A stretch of 64,000 bases of DNA from Pyrenopolyporus hunteri (GCA_902806595.1 CADCXC010000010.1:62001-126000); one strand, 5' to 3'; counted from the first letter of the stretch, positions 1-11,351 are shown. The notes: generated by a model not told the origin, from the sequence alone. A program made the numbers and translations.

Positions 1-641
1 TGCCCCGGGGGCGGGTGCTCGACGTGCTCGTACGAGAAGCGGGGCGAGCCCATGAGAAGCATGCCCGACGAGAGGGCGGACGTGCTGGGGCTGCTGTGGT
101 CGTTGGCGGCCGACTCGGGCGTGGCCTCCTGCACCGTCTGCTGCCGCTGCTCGTCGTCGGAGTCGGTAGACGATTCCAGCGCCTGCCTGAGCCCTTCGAC
201 TTCGATGCAGAGACTGGACCAGAACTGCCCGCTGAGATACTGCGACGCTTTGCTGTCCTGCAGCGCCTTCTTCCAGTCGTCCTCCGTCGCGTCGGTAGCG
301 ACGTGCCTTGGGTCTCCGAAAGGACGCTGCTCACTACTCGGACCAGCCGAGGGCCCTGAGGCCGACTCTGCTTCGCCGCCCGCTTCCAGGCTCGCGAGGC
401 CCACCTTGCCTACGATGGACTCGAGCCGGCTCAGGCGCTGGAGCAGCTCGGAGTTCTTGGTGGTCCGGGGCTTCCGCATCCGCTTACGGACGGGGAAGAC
501 GCAGCTCCCGCCGGAGCGGACGCAGTGGGAGCACGGGTATTCCCGGCTGCATTTGAGCTTCCGCGCGCGGCAGTTGGTGCAGCTCAAGGGCTTGGCCTGC
601 GGTCGGGGAGAAGTGGCGTTGGCCGGTGGGTTGGGGTCCAT
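1..641 (-). CDS. Zn2Cys6 fungal transcription factor, N-terminal part (cut by window edge)
   Basis: The frame is open from an ATG at 641 down to position 1, giving 213 residues with no stop, so the 3' part lies outside the window. Residues 21-47 form a complete Zn2Cys6 binuclear cluster with cysteines at 21, 24, 31, 37, 40 and 47 (CX2CX6CX5CX2CX6C), followed by a basic linker (RKRMRKPR) and a short leucine-containing helix (ELLQRLSRLESIVGKV) of the usual dimerisation type. Known proteins of this family are nuclear activators or repressors that bind CGG half-sites. A disordered Ser/Glu-rich stretch then leads to GMLLMGSPRFSYEHVEHP, which resembles the region just before the fungal-specific regulatory domain in many members. 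The DNA-binding assignment is direct from the motif; target genes cannot be inferred. The gene reads away from its right-hand neighbour. Confidence 0.9.
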   Translation of the reverse strand, partial: MDPNPPANATSPRPQAKPLSCTNCRARKLKCSREYPCSHCVRSGGSCVFPVRKRMRKPRTTKNSELLQRLSRLESIVGKVGLASLEAGGEAESASGPSAGPSSEQRPFGDPRHVATDATEDDWKKALQDSKASQYLSGQFWSSLCIEVEGLRQALESSTDSDDEQRQQTVQEATPESAANDHSSPSTSALSSGMLLMGSPRFSYEHVEHPPPG

Positions 642-2496
642 GGTTTAGTTATTACGTGTCCGCCTCTCGATTGCTTCGCTGCTACCTAGAAGTGCGAAGA
701 TTTCAAATCGCAGCGCGGTTCCCCAGGCTCTGGGCCCATTTAAGACGGTATATGAAATGAAGTAAATTCGTGTAGAACTGTATTATATGAGATTAGAATT
801 AATTAGACACAGGAAGTATAAGTATACCGTTATTAGACTCGGGTCTGAGGGTTGTATATCACGGTTTTCATTGGTGATTCACCTTTTCGAGAAGTTCAGT
901 TTCGGGGACGGAGAGGACACCGAGGGGTATATCACTTCGCTTTAGCGAGTCGCACCGATAGACGAGCTAGACATTCATATAACCAGGGTTAGTCATGAAA
1001 GAGTGCAAGCGTGTAATCGGCAATGGCGGTAATATTAATTACCCAGGACTGTGTCGGTGGAAAAGATCGTCAATTCATATTATCTTAACGAAGGGCAATA
1101 TTTCGAAGTGCTGGTTAACTTAAAATCCGCTTAATTCCAGACTCTGTGCTATATAACCAGTAGGCAAGGCGATAGGACTTTCACCTTCTGGCTAATGCCC
1201 TACCAGACATCTCAAAACGCCGTATTACAACCAATGTCCATGTAACACCGCGTCATCGCATTTCCAATCATTCAACAGGCAGCAGCCAAAACCGACGAGT
1301 CATAAGAGGATGTGTAACGTCAAATTAATGGTGTTTATTCGTGGTCGGCACTCCGGATTTAAGAATACATGTAAGCCCTCATCTTATGTAGGTACCTAGG
1401 TACCTATTCAATTGACGGATATAGCCGGCCTAGACGCACTTTGACCTGAAGAGGTACCTCGTGAGAATTTCTCCCCGAACACAATAAATTGAGACTTCAC
1501 TTAACTATACCCTCTACGACTATAATACAGGAAAGGCGGTATATGTAACTGCAATTGTAGGATATACCGACCCCAAACGGACATTTTAGATATCACCATC
1601 CACGTATCACGGCAGTCGACGGCCGAACTAGCCTAGGGATTGTCTCAACTCAAAACGAGGATGGCAGTTAGCTAATCGTTCTGGAATTCAGGGGCAGCCC
1701 ATCAGGACGTAACGAGTATTATCCACCCTCATTCCTACTGCTCAGTTCAAAGGGGGCATCCCTATATGGCCTTTCGATAGGTTGATAAGAACCAAAACCA
1801 CAACTCCTCGGGGTAGGGTAAATGAAAAAGAGGAGTGATGGAGAACTTAATCGTACAATACATGTCTGAATAAGGTGAGTAACTTCGAGACGGACCGGCC
1901 TCACACCAGCAACCTGTAGGCATTGGAAGCAAAGAGGGTTCATCCGTGAATGGTAGACCTACCTCCTATTTTCCCCTACAATGCCTTAATCCCCGCAGAT
2001 TACCATCGCATCGTGGCGGGGGCCTCGCAGTCCCTGTATTACCTTGGAATTCGAATAGCCCCCGATAAGGTATGTCTCAGATAGTTTGCTGTGCTACGGA
2101 ACGTGAACACTGATAGACCAAATTCGAAGGGCCGGATGAGACACGGGTAATAGGGTCTACGGCACGTGGCATAGATGGGCTGGGGAGGAATCTTCAACCA
2201 TTTTATTTTATACTTGCGTTCCGGCATTCTCTAATTAATCGGCTTCGATTCTTCGTTACTCCGCCTCCCTTTTTAGTAGGAAGATTATCGCAAGCCGCAG
2301 AATTTATAAGTGAGGTCTCCGTCGCCGACACGATGGGGTCACTATTCCATCCGCAGATTAATATTCCCCGACATCACTTCATAAGCATATTCTCTGATAA
2401 TAAAGCTACTATCAACCATATTAACCACCTAACTCACTTGACTGCTACCTACACCCATCAAGAAAGATTAGTACCGAAAAGTTTCTCTACTTCAAC
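642..2496. other. Intergenic region between the regulator and the secreted-protein gene
   Basis: No convincing gene was found. Short open frames on the minus strand near 1719-1943 and 2039-2227 have no recognisable domain and no clear splice structure. A palindromic run of the ACCTAGGT family lies at about 1388-1407. The region should contain the promoter of the minus-strand regulator and that of the gene at 2497. Confidence 0.6.
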
Positions 2497-2951
2497 ATGA
2501 AAATGCATCCCTTCGCTCTCATCATCGCCATCTCAGCAGCCGTATTAGCGCTCCCGCGCCCACTCCCAAGTGATGTATCCGACTCGATTCTAGACGCTAT
2601 TGACGGTTTACTTGGGACGCCCCATCACCACAAAGGACATGGTGGCGACAAAGTACAGGGAGCCGAGTGTTATCGACGGACAAGCGATGACGTCGTGGCT
2701 TGCATAAACGTCTGTGTTAAGCAATGCGTGGCAGATAGGTCGGGATGCAACACCTGCATGAGGCAATGCTGTAAGTATACCGCGAGGCGTCCTGGCTGAA
2801 GGAGCCGGAGTTTTCTTTAAACCACGGTTTAGGTACTGACTTTTCGCTTCCTCTAGCTCCGAAATATGACTGCGACAGCCACTATAACAATAATAATACG
2901 AGGCCCACCCGCCACGGAAACGTCGTGAGCAAAGATGGCCAGCACGACTAG
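2497..2951 (+). CDS. Small secreted cysteine-rich protein (effector-like), two exons
   Basis: I propose exon 1 at 2497-2770 and exon 2 at 2857-2951. The 86 bp intron has donor GTAAGT, branch TACTGAC and acceptor CTCTAG. The spliced product is 122 residues. Residues 1 to about 18 form a signal peptide (MKMHPFALIIAISAAVLA), then a Pro/His/Gly-rich segment, then a cysteine region with Cys at 58, 69, 73, 77, 84, 87, 91 and 97, and a polar tail with four consecutive Asn. Eight cysteines in a short secreted protein suggest four disulphides. Size, signal peptide and cysteine content match fungal effectors or surface peptides, but I recognise no family and assign no function. If the intron is retained the frame stays open to 2799, giving a 100-residue variant that also has eight cysteines. 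The gene is isolated, about 4.1 kb from the RIP block. Confidence 0.7.
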
Positions 2952-4276
2952 TTTCACTTAATTATAAGGTCTACCTACCTACCTAGGTACCTATATAAGC
3001 ATAATAATGAGCTAGTGCTCCCCGAGTTACCAGCGTTAATAATGCGGCTGAGGAAAAAGTTCTGGGGTAACGAACTGTCGACTAGATACCAGGTCAATCG
3101 AGCCTGCGGCGGTCGAATCTATAAGATACCATTGGATGGAAGGATATTAGATATAGGTTAATGATGTGGAAGACGCAGGACTGGGCGGCAAAGCCTGTGT
3201 AATGTTCGAGGAGGGGAGATGGGAGTAGATACCTACAAGCCCCGCGATAATCAATACAATTAATGATTCTGATAATGTATCTGCAGTACCTAGGTAGGTA
3301 CCTACCTATATACATGGTCTCTCATAGAAAGGTACCTAGAGAGGTGCTTTCCATTGATTTTGTTATAGAGCAAGACCATTGAAACATTGAGGTAGGTGGT
3401 AGGTACCCTTTGTAATAACACGCAGGTAGATAAGTACCTAGGTACATAGTGCGCCTGAATGCAGTACCATAACAGCACTCTGATTGGCTCTAAAATGAGG
3501 CTTGGGTGACTCATCCAGGCAGCGACAATCACTCAGTTAGCAAACAGCCCCACTCTCCAAGTGATATATAAACATCTCCCTTCCACCTCCATTTGAACTT
3601 TTTTCCCTCTTTTCTCTCCCCATCTTAGTGCACGGGCTTTAGGCGTCACAGTGAGGAGCAATCCGAGTGCGTCTTTTTGCTAGTTGAAAACTAATTCTTG
3701 ACCGCTCCTGTTCGGGCTTGTCCTGGGCAGGGAATTTTTGGAACTCGCATCACCGACAGTGATTCTTTTCGTCACGGCCGCGTCCCGTGTTTGGATGGGC
3801 GTGAGGAAGAGAAGAGAGGAGGGGAGGAGGGGCCGATGATTACCGAGTGCTTGCGCTTAACCGGAATTGCCTATTCCTCGAGTGGAACGAGGGATGCTAG
3901 CTATTATCGTCAGTATCAGTGAAGCGCCTGCTGAATTTTTACGTCTTATGTAGGTGTTCGTGATGCTAGCGTGGTTTCACCTAGATCGCCCTTACCATGT
4001 CGACTAATACTGGATATCGCGCGACGTTTCCGGTACTTCAATCGTTGTGCCTTCCTATTGTTGCTAATAGGCTACGTACGGTATTTGTTTTGCACCGACT
4101 TCTACCTATTCCTCCAATCTATCATCTTTTTTGATAGAATGACTAGGCGTTACTTATTAACCTAATGCGTACATCTCATCACCACCTGGTTATACCAACG
4201 ATCGCTATTCGGACGACGATTTCGGCTTCAGTCTAGCATCTAACTGACTCTAACCAGAGTGTCCTCACGTCGTAAA
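2952..4276. other. Intergenic region rich in TAGGTACC palindromes
   Basis: No gene is supported. Runs of ACCTACCTAGGTACC-type sequence occur at about 2971-2994, 3284-3311, 3330, 3399 and 3433. A pyrimidine-rich stretch at about 3580-3625 looks like a fungal promoter or leader, but no good coding exon follows it. The frame at 3698-3922 has no recognisable domain. Confidence 0.5.
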
Positions 4277-6043
4277 ATGCCGCGTACGACTAGAGGACAA
4301 ACCGCCTCTGAGGCTCCTACGGACCCAATTATGGACTTACAGAACCTCCCTGCCTGTATATTCGTTGCGATTATCGAGAGGCTAGTAAAGACTGTCGGTA
4401 TCTTCAAAGCCGTTCGACTTCGTCCTGTGAGCAGTAAGTCGGACTTGCATCCTGAACCTATAGTTCGCATTAGATCTACGCTGGAGGCCGGTAACTCACA
4501 TACCACCTACTTAGAGCCTTTCAACGCGGCGATATTACATGCTATCTGTATCAGCCAAGTTATCGGTATCGACGACACGTGTATCCCAGGGCTACCCTTT
4601 AGGATATCGCCCTTGCTCAAGAGTCACATCTTCCTAGCGAGGCCCTATTCTAGCAATTTGGCTACTAACTTCTACGTTGAAACTATTACGGAGGTCAACA
4701 AGGCGATGGATCGCTTAATTCCGCAGACTGAGAAGGACCGGTATGAACAACACCGAGTTGTGGCTGAGGCTGTTGCTACTATTCATTCATATGAATTTGA
4801 AAAGAGAAGGACACGGTTTCTAGCCCAAACCATAGCCGACGGGGCGGCTACCGACAACGGGGTATCGAGAGCCCATAATATCCTGTGCGGCGCTATTGTT
4901 CTGGGGAATTTACCTCTAGTCGAATCCCTACTTAGGGCACCGGGCGTACGGCCCAGCATCAATTCTAAGGCGCCTTTTTTTGGCCGACCGTTGCAGCTTG
5001 CGGCCGTCTGGGGTCACCTGCACATTGTCCGCTTTCTACTAGAACGCGGTGCTGATCCGTGCGATGGCAGCGTCGATCTCCAGGACGGGGAGAGCCTTGA
5101 AACCCCTATTTTGTCGCTACTCTCACAGCGAAGCTCGAGTGGGAGCGCGTTGCGTGCTGCTGCCCTCGGGGGTCATGAAGATATCGTCCGTCTGCTCTTA
5201 GAGCCTGGATATCGGACGTTGATTTCAGACATAGAGTGTACCTGGGCAATCATGGCTGCGGTACGCGGTGGCCATACCCGTCTTTGCCGACTACTTATCC
5301 GAGGGACGGGGAAGAGCCTATCCGATGAGCGGTTGGCTGGCTATATGCGTTATATAGCGGCTCAATTTGGACGAGAAGATATAGTGAGAATGGCGCTTGG
5401 CGGGCGCGATGTGTACCTTGGTACGCTGCTAAATTCATACATACGCCGGCCCCGTCCCATATCTGCTCTACATGCTGCTGCGGAGGCGGGTTACGCTGGT
5501 ATCATCCGCCTTCTACTTGACTACGGGACGGATATAGATGATAGCTTCGATTGGTCTAGCCCTGCCCAATATGCCGCGTATGGCGGACACCAAGAAGCCG
5601 TGGAACTGCTACTCGAGCGTGGTGCTACTCCTGCAGATGCCATGATAGCGGCTGTGCGAGCAGGAGAAGTTCGCCTATTTAAATGGCTGTTGGCAAGATA
5701 TCCGAACCCTCTCAGAATAAAAGATGCGGCTGGACGCCCGGTCGGAATGGAGTTGCTGAAGCTGGCCATTGTGAATATGAACCCAGACATTATAACGCTT
5801 TTGGTCGAAGCTGGGGTTCCGCTTAACGACGATTATCCGTATGGGGATTTCCCGATAGTTATAGCTAAGATGAATGCCCCGGTTTGGGTAGTGGATACCC
5901 TCCTTTCGCTTGGGGCTGAAGATCGAGGATTTCATAGATACGGCCGTCCCTCGTACGTAGGTACCGATAGGTATCCATATAGCGATTATAGAAGAATAGT
6001 GCGTAACACTCCAAGGACCTGGCAATGGCTAGGAAAATACTAA
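4277..6043 (+). CDS. F-box-like and ankyrin-repeat protein, two exons
   Basis: The first ATG of the open frame is at 4277; another at 4331 lies just before the F-box. An 81 bp intron at 4434-4514 (donor GTAAGT, acceptor CTTAG) is in phase and has no stop, so unspliced RNA also reads through. Removing it joins RLRPVS to KPFNAAILHAIC, restoring a normal F-box second half. The spliced product is 561 residues. Order: F-box-like motif at about residues 15-60 (LQNLPACIFVAIIERL onward), a helical linker, then ankyrin repeats from about residue 170 to near the C-terminus, seen as repeated motifs such as LQLAAVWGHLHIVRFLLERG and LHAAAEAGYAGIIRLLLDYG. F-box proteins normally dock to Skp1 in SCF ubiquitin ligases, with ankyrins binding the substrate. 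That role is inferred from the family. This architecture is common and expanded in Pezizomycotina. Confidence 0.85.
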   Translation: MPRTTRGQTASEAPTDPIMDLQNLPACIFVAIIERLVKTVGIFKAVRLRPVSSKSDLHPEPIVRIRSTLEAGNSHTTYLEPFNAAILHAICISQVIGIDDTCIPGLPFRISPLLKSHIFLARPYSSNLATNFYVETITEVNKAMDRLIPQTEKDRYEQHRVVAEAVATIHSYEFEKRRTRFLAQTIADGAATDNGVSRAHNILCGAIVLGNLPLVESLLRAPGVRPSINSKAPFFGRPLQLAAVWGHLHIVRFLLERGADPCDGSVDLQDGESLETPILSLLSQRSSSGSALRAAALGGHEDIVRLLLEPGYRTLISDIECTWAIMAAVRGGHTRLCRLLIRGTGKSLSDERLAGYMRYIAAQFGREDIVRMALGGRDVYLGTLLNSYIRRPRPISALHAAAEAGYAGIIRLLLDYGTDIDDSFDWSSPAQYAAYGGHQEAVELLLERGATPADAMIAAVRAGEVRLFKWLLARYPNPLRIKDAAGRPVGMELLKLAIVNMNPDIITLLVEAGVPLNDDYPYGDFPIVIAKMNAPVWVVDTLLSLGAEDRGFHRYGRPSYVGTDRYPYSDYRRIVRNTPRTWQWLGKY

Positions 6044-7056
6044 ACCGTTAAATCTAATTCGCCGTGATGTACGGAGAGCTATAGGGAACTAGGCTCTCGT
6101 TAGTGCAATGCCAATGACAAGGCTAATACTGTATGTTTCTTGTAGAGATGGCCATTTAGGTGTCTTACCTACCATGGCCAAACATTCGAACTCGATCACG
6201 TTCAACTCAGCTTCTCAGTGGTTAACCAAACCATTGAACATTTCTCCACCGCGTACCTAACTCTCCATGAGAGGTTAGTCTAGGATTGCGGGCGCTACGT
6301 GCTAGCGGTTCTACAGGGCGTCTCGAGACGGTGAATCGATGAGAAAATAATGGAATAGTCGGTGAAGAAACCAACCTCCTCCAGGTACTAATAACGACCC
6401 ATCTTGTAAAGATGATATACTGGGGAATTACGAAAAGAATTGGAACGTAACCTCGTTGCTAATGCTAATGCTAATGCTATTATGACTCGCAGTGTGCTTA
6501 AGCATTTTGCAGATGTACGATCTTGTAGGCCGCTATGCACCTACCCACCGACCTATGTATGTAAAAATATATGTAGATGGGCGCTGTCGCTACCGCTGCA
6601 CAGGCGACGTAGGTGCCCGGGCAGCCCCAGGATAGATCCGTGGATTGTGCTCCGATCGGCTTCCAGGGGGCTCGATAACGCGCTAAATTCCCTGGAGCGG
6701 AGTGTTCCGCTTGCGCAATGCGTTACTTAATGTACCTAGGTAGGCAAAGTCTCTTCTGTCGAGAATCTGCTAAGTCTGCTATGTTATTCCTTCTCTAAAT
6801 GTGCATTGGCTTTGGTTATAGGGCCCGCTGCTATCGAACACTACCTACCTACTTACCTCAGGTACCTACATGTAGGTATGTACGAATTACTACGATGCCA
6901 GTCTCAGCAAGAGGCTTCGGGCTTCGTAGGCTGCTAAACTCCGACACTGAGGCTCGCTAAACCTTCGCCGTGGCGCTCGCCGGAGTTCGTCGCGGTTTGG
7001 TACTACACCTACCCCCCGGCACCCCCAGTGACACGTCATAGGAGCATTAGCTTAGG
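6044..7056. other. Intergenic flank of the AT-rich element
   Basis: No gene is supported. A GCTAAT trinucleotide-pair run lies at about 6460-6480. ACCTAGGT-type runs lie at about 6732 and 6841-6878. GCTAAAC occurs at about 6932 and 6954, echoing the GCTAAAC inside the left terminal repeat at 7078. The frame at 6440-6730 has no ATG at its start and no domain. Confidence 0.5.
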
Positions 7057-7133
7057 CTGGACGAAGTCCTGGAAACCGCTAAACCGCCATTCATTTTTAT
7101 TTTACCGTATTATTTAGCATATAATGCGACATA
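7057..7133 (+). repeat. Left terminal inverted repeat
   Basis: The arm starts near CTGGACGAAGTCC and continues through AACCGCTAAACCGCC into the AT-rich interior. It pairs with 35273-35349. It is the less mutated arm, keeping C or G at all four mismatched positions. Similarity fades after about 7133 in low-complexity AT sequence. Confidence 0.85.
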
Positions 7134-7386
7134 CTATATTTTTAATTATTAAAGTTATATATATAGTTTAACGCATATTTTTATTTAATTATGTAATATT
7201 AAAAAATATTAATTAAATTAAATATTTATTTAAATATTTAAATAAAATAATAAAAATTATTAATTAATTATTATTAAAAATAACCTTATATATTTTATAA
7301 ATTTACGATATAATTAAATTTAAACTTTACGATTTAACGTGCGTAATATATTATCGAAAAAAAAAAAATAAAAAAAAAAAAAATAA

Positions 7387-7903
7387 AAATATTTTACCGT
7401 TTAATATAATTATAAAAAAATTTAACTCGTTTTTTTTATTAAATAATTTACCGTTTTCGATTAACGATTTATTATACTTAATTAATGACATATTATTTTT
7501 AATTATTAACTTAACATTTTTAACCGACGAATCGATTTTATCGATATATAACGTCGAAATTAATAAGTTTAAATATTTAAATATAAACGTTTTTAAAAAA
7601 GTTATATTATTAAACTTTTCGTATAATTAAATTATTTTAAAAATCGAAATTTCCCATTTAAATTATAAATATAACTACGATTTATTATTATATTTTAACG
7701 GTTCGAACGACGAAAACATTTTATATTATTTAATATATTATATTTATTATATCGTAATTAAAAATTATTAACGTAATAATAAAAGATTAAAGGAAAATAT
7801 TCCTTTAAATAATTTATATTTATTTAAAAATCGAAAAAAAAATAATCGTATTAATTCGGTTAAAAATAATTTAATTTTACGAGATAAAAAATATTTTTTT
7901 TAA
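7387..7903 (+). pseudogene. Fossil reading frame A near the left end of the element
   Basis: One frame runs for about 172 codons with only two internal stops, both TAA (7628-7630 and 7769-7771), before a third TAA at 7901-7903. TAA is what RIP makes from CAA or CAG codons. The frame keeps patches of ordinary amino-acid composition, for example SINDLLYLIND and FNGSNDENILYYL. This is better than chance for DNA this AT-rich, so I read it as degraded coding sequence. I do not recognise the family. The next frame (from about 7925, AVEKILKNNLKNFF) may continue the same gene after a frame change. Confidence 0.45.
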
Positions 7904-8651
7904 ATATTTAAACCGTTTAAATCGTTAAAAAAACTTCCGCCGTCGAAAAAATTTTAAAAAATAATTTAAAAAACTTTTTTATTATTTTTATTTATATAAT
8001 TAAAAATATAAATTTAAAGAAATATCGAACGTATATATATATTTTTTACCATTATATTTCCTTTTATTAATAATTATTTTAATAGATTTTAACGAATATA
8101 ATTATTTAATTATTACATTTTTTAAAAATTAAATGTATTTGAAAAAAAATAAATTACTAAAAATATTTAAACTTTTTAAAACGTTTAAACTTTCTCGTAA
8201 GTAATAAAAATTTATAAATTATTATTTAATCGGGGACGTTTACCCCGTCGATAAATATTACGTATTTTTTTACGAAAAAAAAGTTAAACGTTAATTTGCG
8301 CGAAACGATATACGTTTATATATACCGGGTTAAATAAATTATAATTTTAATCGAAATAAATAATATAATAAAATTTTTTTTCGTTATAATTTATATTATG
8401 TTTACGATTTAAGGATATTTTTTATATTTTCGAAATATATAACGTTTATAAATTATAATAATTTTTAATACGTATTTTATATTTATATTATATAAAAACT
8501 ATTCGATAATAATTATATTAATTAAAAGTATTTCGTTAATTATTATAATCGATAATTAAATCTTTTTTATAATATTTTTTTCGCGTATTATTTAATTCGA
8601 TTTATTTAAGGTTTTTTTAATATTTATTATATATTAATTTTATATAAAAAT

Positions 8652-9545
8652 ATGTTAAAACTTTTTAAAATATATAATATTATTTCGAAAAAATATAAAT
8701 ATATTTATAAAATTAAAAAGATATTAATATTTTCCGTTAATAATAAATATTGGATACGATCGAATAAAAATATTAAACCGTTTAAATTTAAATCGTAATT
8801 TAAACCGCCGTTTAATAAAAAACATAAATTAAATAATTTAAAGGATAATATTAATAAATAACGAAGTAACGACGAAAAAAGCGACGAAAAAAGCGATAAA
8901 AAAAGCGACGAAAAAAACAACGAAAAAAACGACGAAAAAAGCGACGAAAAAAGCGACGAAAAAAGCGATAAAAAAAATAATAAAGGTAGTAATAAAAGTA
9001 ATAACGAAGATAATAACGATAATAATAATATAAAAAATAATAAAAACGGTAACGAAAATAATAATTAATTTAATAATAAAATTAATAGCGTAAATATTTT
9101 CGATATTAACGATACTTTAAAAAAACATCGAACTTTTATAAATTTAATTTATTATAAATTAAAATTCGAAAAATATAAAAATCGATTCGATTTTAATAAT
9201 AATAGATACATTAATAATAATTTTAATATTAATTATTTTTTAAAAAAAAATCGAACCTTTATAAATTTAATTTATTATAAATTAAAATTTAAAAAATATA
9301 AAAGCTTAACTAATTTTAATAATAACCGCGAAAAAAAACGTATTCGAAACGATAATTTCGTTTTCGTTAACGAAATTAAACTTATAAAAAAACCATCGCT
9401 TTATAATTTTATTAACTCGATACGACTATTCGAATCGAATTCGTTTACATTTATTTCCATTATTAAAAATAATTATATAAATACGACCGACATTTATAAA
9501 AATAATAAATATTTTATTAAACATATATTCGAATTTAAATTTTAA
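8652..9545 (+). pseudogene. Fossil reading frame B with acidic low-complexity tract
   Basis: From an ATG at 8652 a single frame runs about 298 codons to a stop at 9543-9545. It is interrupted by only three stops, all TAA (8796, 8859, 9066), consistent with RIP of Gln codons. Order: a basic N-terminal part containing KYWIRSNKN and KPPFNKKHK, then a (S/N)DEK repeat (8868-8980), an Asn/Asp-rich stretch, then two 41-codon direct repeats sharing RTFINLIYYKLKF (about 9127 and 9250), then a C-terminal part with SLYNFINSIRLFESNSF. Many Lys, Asn and Ile codons are probably RIP products of Glu, Asp and Val. No family is recognised. The 12-base repeat also makes a Ser/Leu-rich open frame on the other strand (8705-8920), which I consider a shadow. 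Confidence 0.5.
8868..8980 (+). repeat. 12-base microsatellite encoding (S/N)DEK repeats
   Basis: About nine near-copies of GCGACGAAAAAA lie in frame with fossil frame B. The original was probably a longer acidic repeat such as Ser-Asp-Glu-Glu. Confidence 0.7.
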
Positions 9546-10450
9546 ACTTCGAAAAATAATTCGAACGTTTAATTTCGTTATATTAATTAATCGCATATTA
9601 TAAAATATAATTAATAAGGGGTTTTTATAATAACCGTATATTAAAAGTTAAACGAACGATTTATAATAATAAAAAAAAGTATTACCATTTATAAATTACT
9701 TAATAATTTTCTTTTTTTTTTTTTTTCTTCGATTTATTATTAATAATTTTTAAAATCTATTAACGAAAAATATAAAAGTTATAAAAAAAATATTTAAATT
9801 TAAATTAACATATATATTTAATCGTATTTTTATATATTTAAAATTATAAATAAATTAAATAATTATTTAATTTAATTAATAATTATCGAAATTTACTCGT
9901 TTTATTATTTCCATTTAATATAAAATTAAAAATTTCGAAGAAAAAAGGAAAAAAAAGTGGAAATGTTATCGTTATTTTAAACATTATAATTAAAATATCG
10001 TAATTTACACTATATTATTAAACTTAAATTTAAAATAATAATAAATATTTTCCCTTTAATAAAATTAAAATAAAATTACATTACTTAATATAAATTTAAT
10101 TAATAACGTTTTTTTTTAAAAAAAAAAAATATTTTTATTATTAAAATTAATTATAAATAACGCTATATTCGTTATTAAACTTTTTTTTATTAAAGTTAAT
10201 TAACGTTAAATTAAAGGAAAAATATAATATTATATTCGAAATTTTTATAATTAATAAAAGTTAACTTATAAAAAATAATATTAATTTATAAAATTACGTA
10301 ATTATAATATAATTAAATTAAAAGTTAAATAATAAATCCTTTTAAATAAAAAAATTATTTATAACGTAAATAACTTTTTACGTTATTTATTAATCGAACC
10401 GTTTTTTTATAAAAAAAAATATTAAAATATAATAGTTAATACATTTATAA
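9546..10450. other. AT-rich element interior without readable feature
   Basis: This is RIP-type DNA. I see no frame long enough to call and no copy of the internal repeats. C is mostly in CpG. Confidence 0.5.
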
Positions 10451-10719
10451 TTATATAATTTTATATTAAAAAATTTACCGTAACGATAATAACGGTAGAT
10501 ATACTTTTATTAAATGTTTCGTCGTTTTAAATAATAAAAATTTAAAACATATACTTTAAAACGATATATAAATATCGATTAATGTAAAATTAATTAATTA
10601 TATTTTTATATAAATAAATATAATAAATATACCACTTTTTTTATAAACTTTTATATTAAATAATCGTATAATATTTTTCTTTCGATTTATTAATTAATAA
10701 CCTTTTTATCGTTTAATAA
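10451..10719 (+). repeat. Internal hairpin repeat, copy 1
   Basis: This copy shares the core ACCGTAACGATAATAA, then TTTCGTCGTTTTA, then ATCGATTAAT, in the same order and spacing as copies 2-7. It ends with a tail close to CTTTTTATTTATTTAATA. It is more diverged than copy 3 or copy 6. Confidence 0.65.
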
Positions 10720-11141
10720 CATTATATTTTAAAATAATATAAATATATAATTATAAAATTAAATATTACGTAATAATATTTATTAAATATATTTTTATTA
10801 AAAATTAATGAATATTATTATAAAAAAATAAATTAAAAAGGAAAATAAATAAATGGCGCATTTAAATGATTAATTAATTAATTAACATTTATTCGATATA
10901 ATTTACGTTTTTTTATTAAATATATAATATAATTTATAAAATTAAAATTTACGGCGTAATCGTTTTAAAATTTAAATAAATTCGTTTAATTTTTTTAAAA
11001 AAAAAGTTAAATTCGAAATAAACTTTTAATAATTTCGAAATATATTTTAAAAATAATTATTATTATAATTATATACATTATAAATTTAAAAGTATAAAAT
11101 TTAATTTATTATATTTTAATATTTTTTTTTATAAAAGTTAA

Positions 11142-11351
11142 TTAAATTAATAAATAATAAATATTACGATTCGATATAATTAATTTAATTTTATTAAATA
11201 ATCGATTATTAAATAAATAAAGGGTCGTAATATGGCGTGGGGTATTAAAAATTAAAAATAAAATTTCGTTAATATTATAAAAAAAAAAAAAAAAAAAATT
11301 AAATCGTAATTTAAAAAACCGCGGTTTTATATTTAAGCTTTGATAACACAT
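11142..11351 (-). other. Short chance open frame in AT-rich DNA
   Basis: A 69-codon frame rich in Phe, Ile, Asn and Leu overlaps the poly-A tract and left arm of the inverted repeat at 11228. Its composition is what AT-rich DNA gives by chance, and I do not consider it a gene. Confidence 0.3.

Noticed and set aside
6440..6730. 96-codon frame left of the element
   Set aside because: Starts at TTG; the product begins with an Ala-Asn repeat from a GCTAAT microsatellite and has no domain.
8705..8920. Minus-strand Ser/Leu/Phe-rich frame
   Set aside because: It is the antisense of the 12-base repeat within fossil frame B; its composition follows from the repeat.
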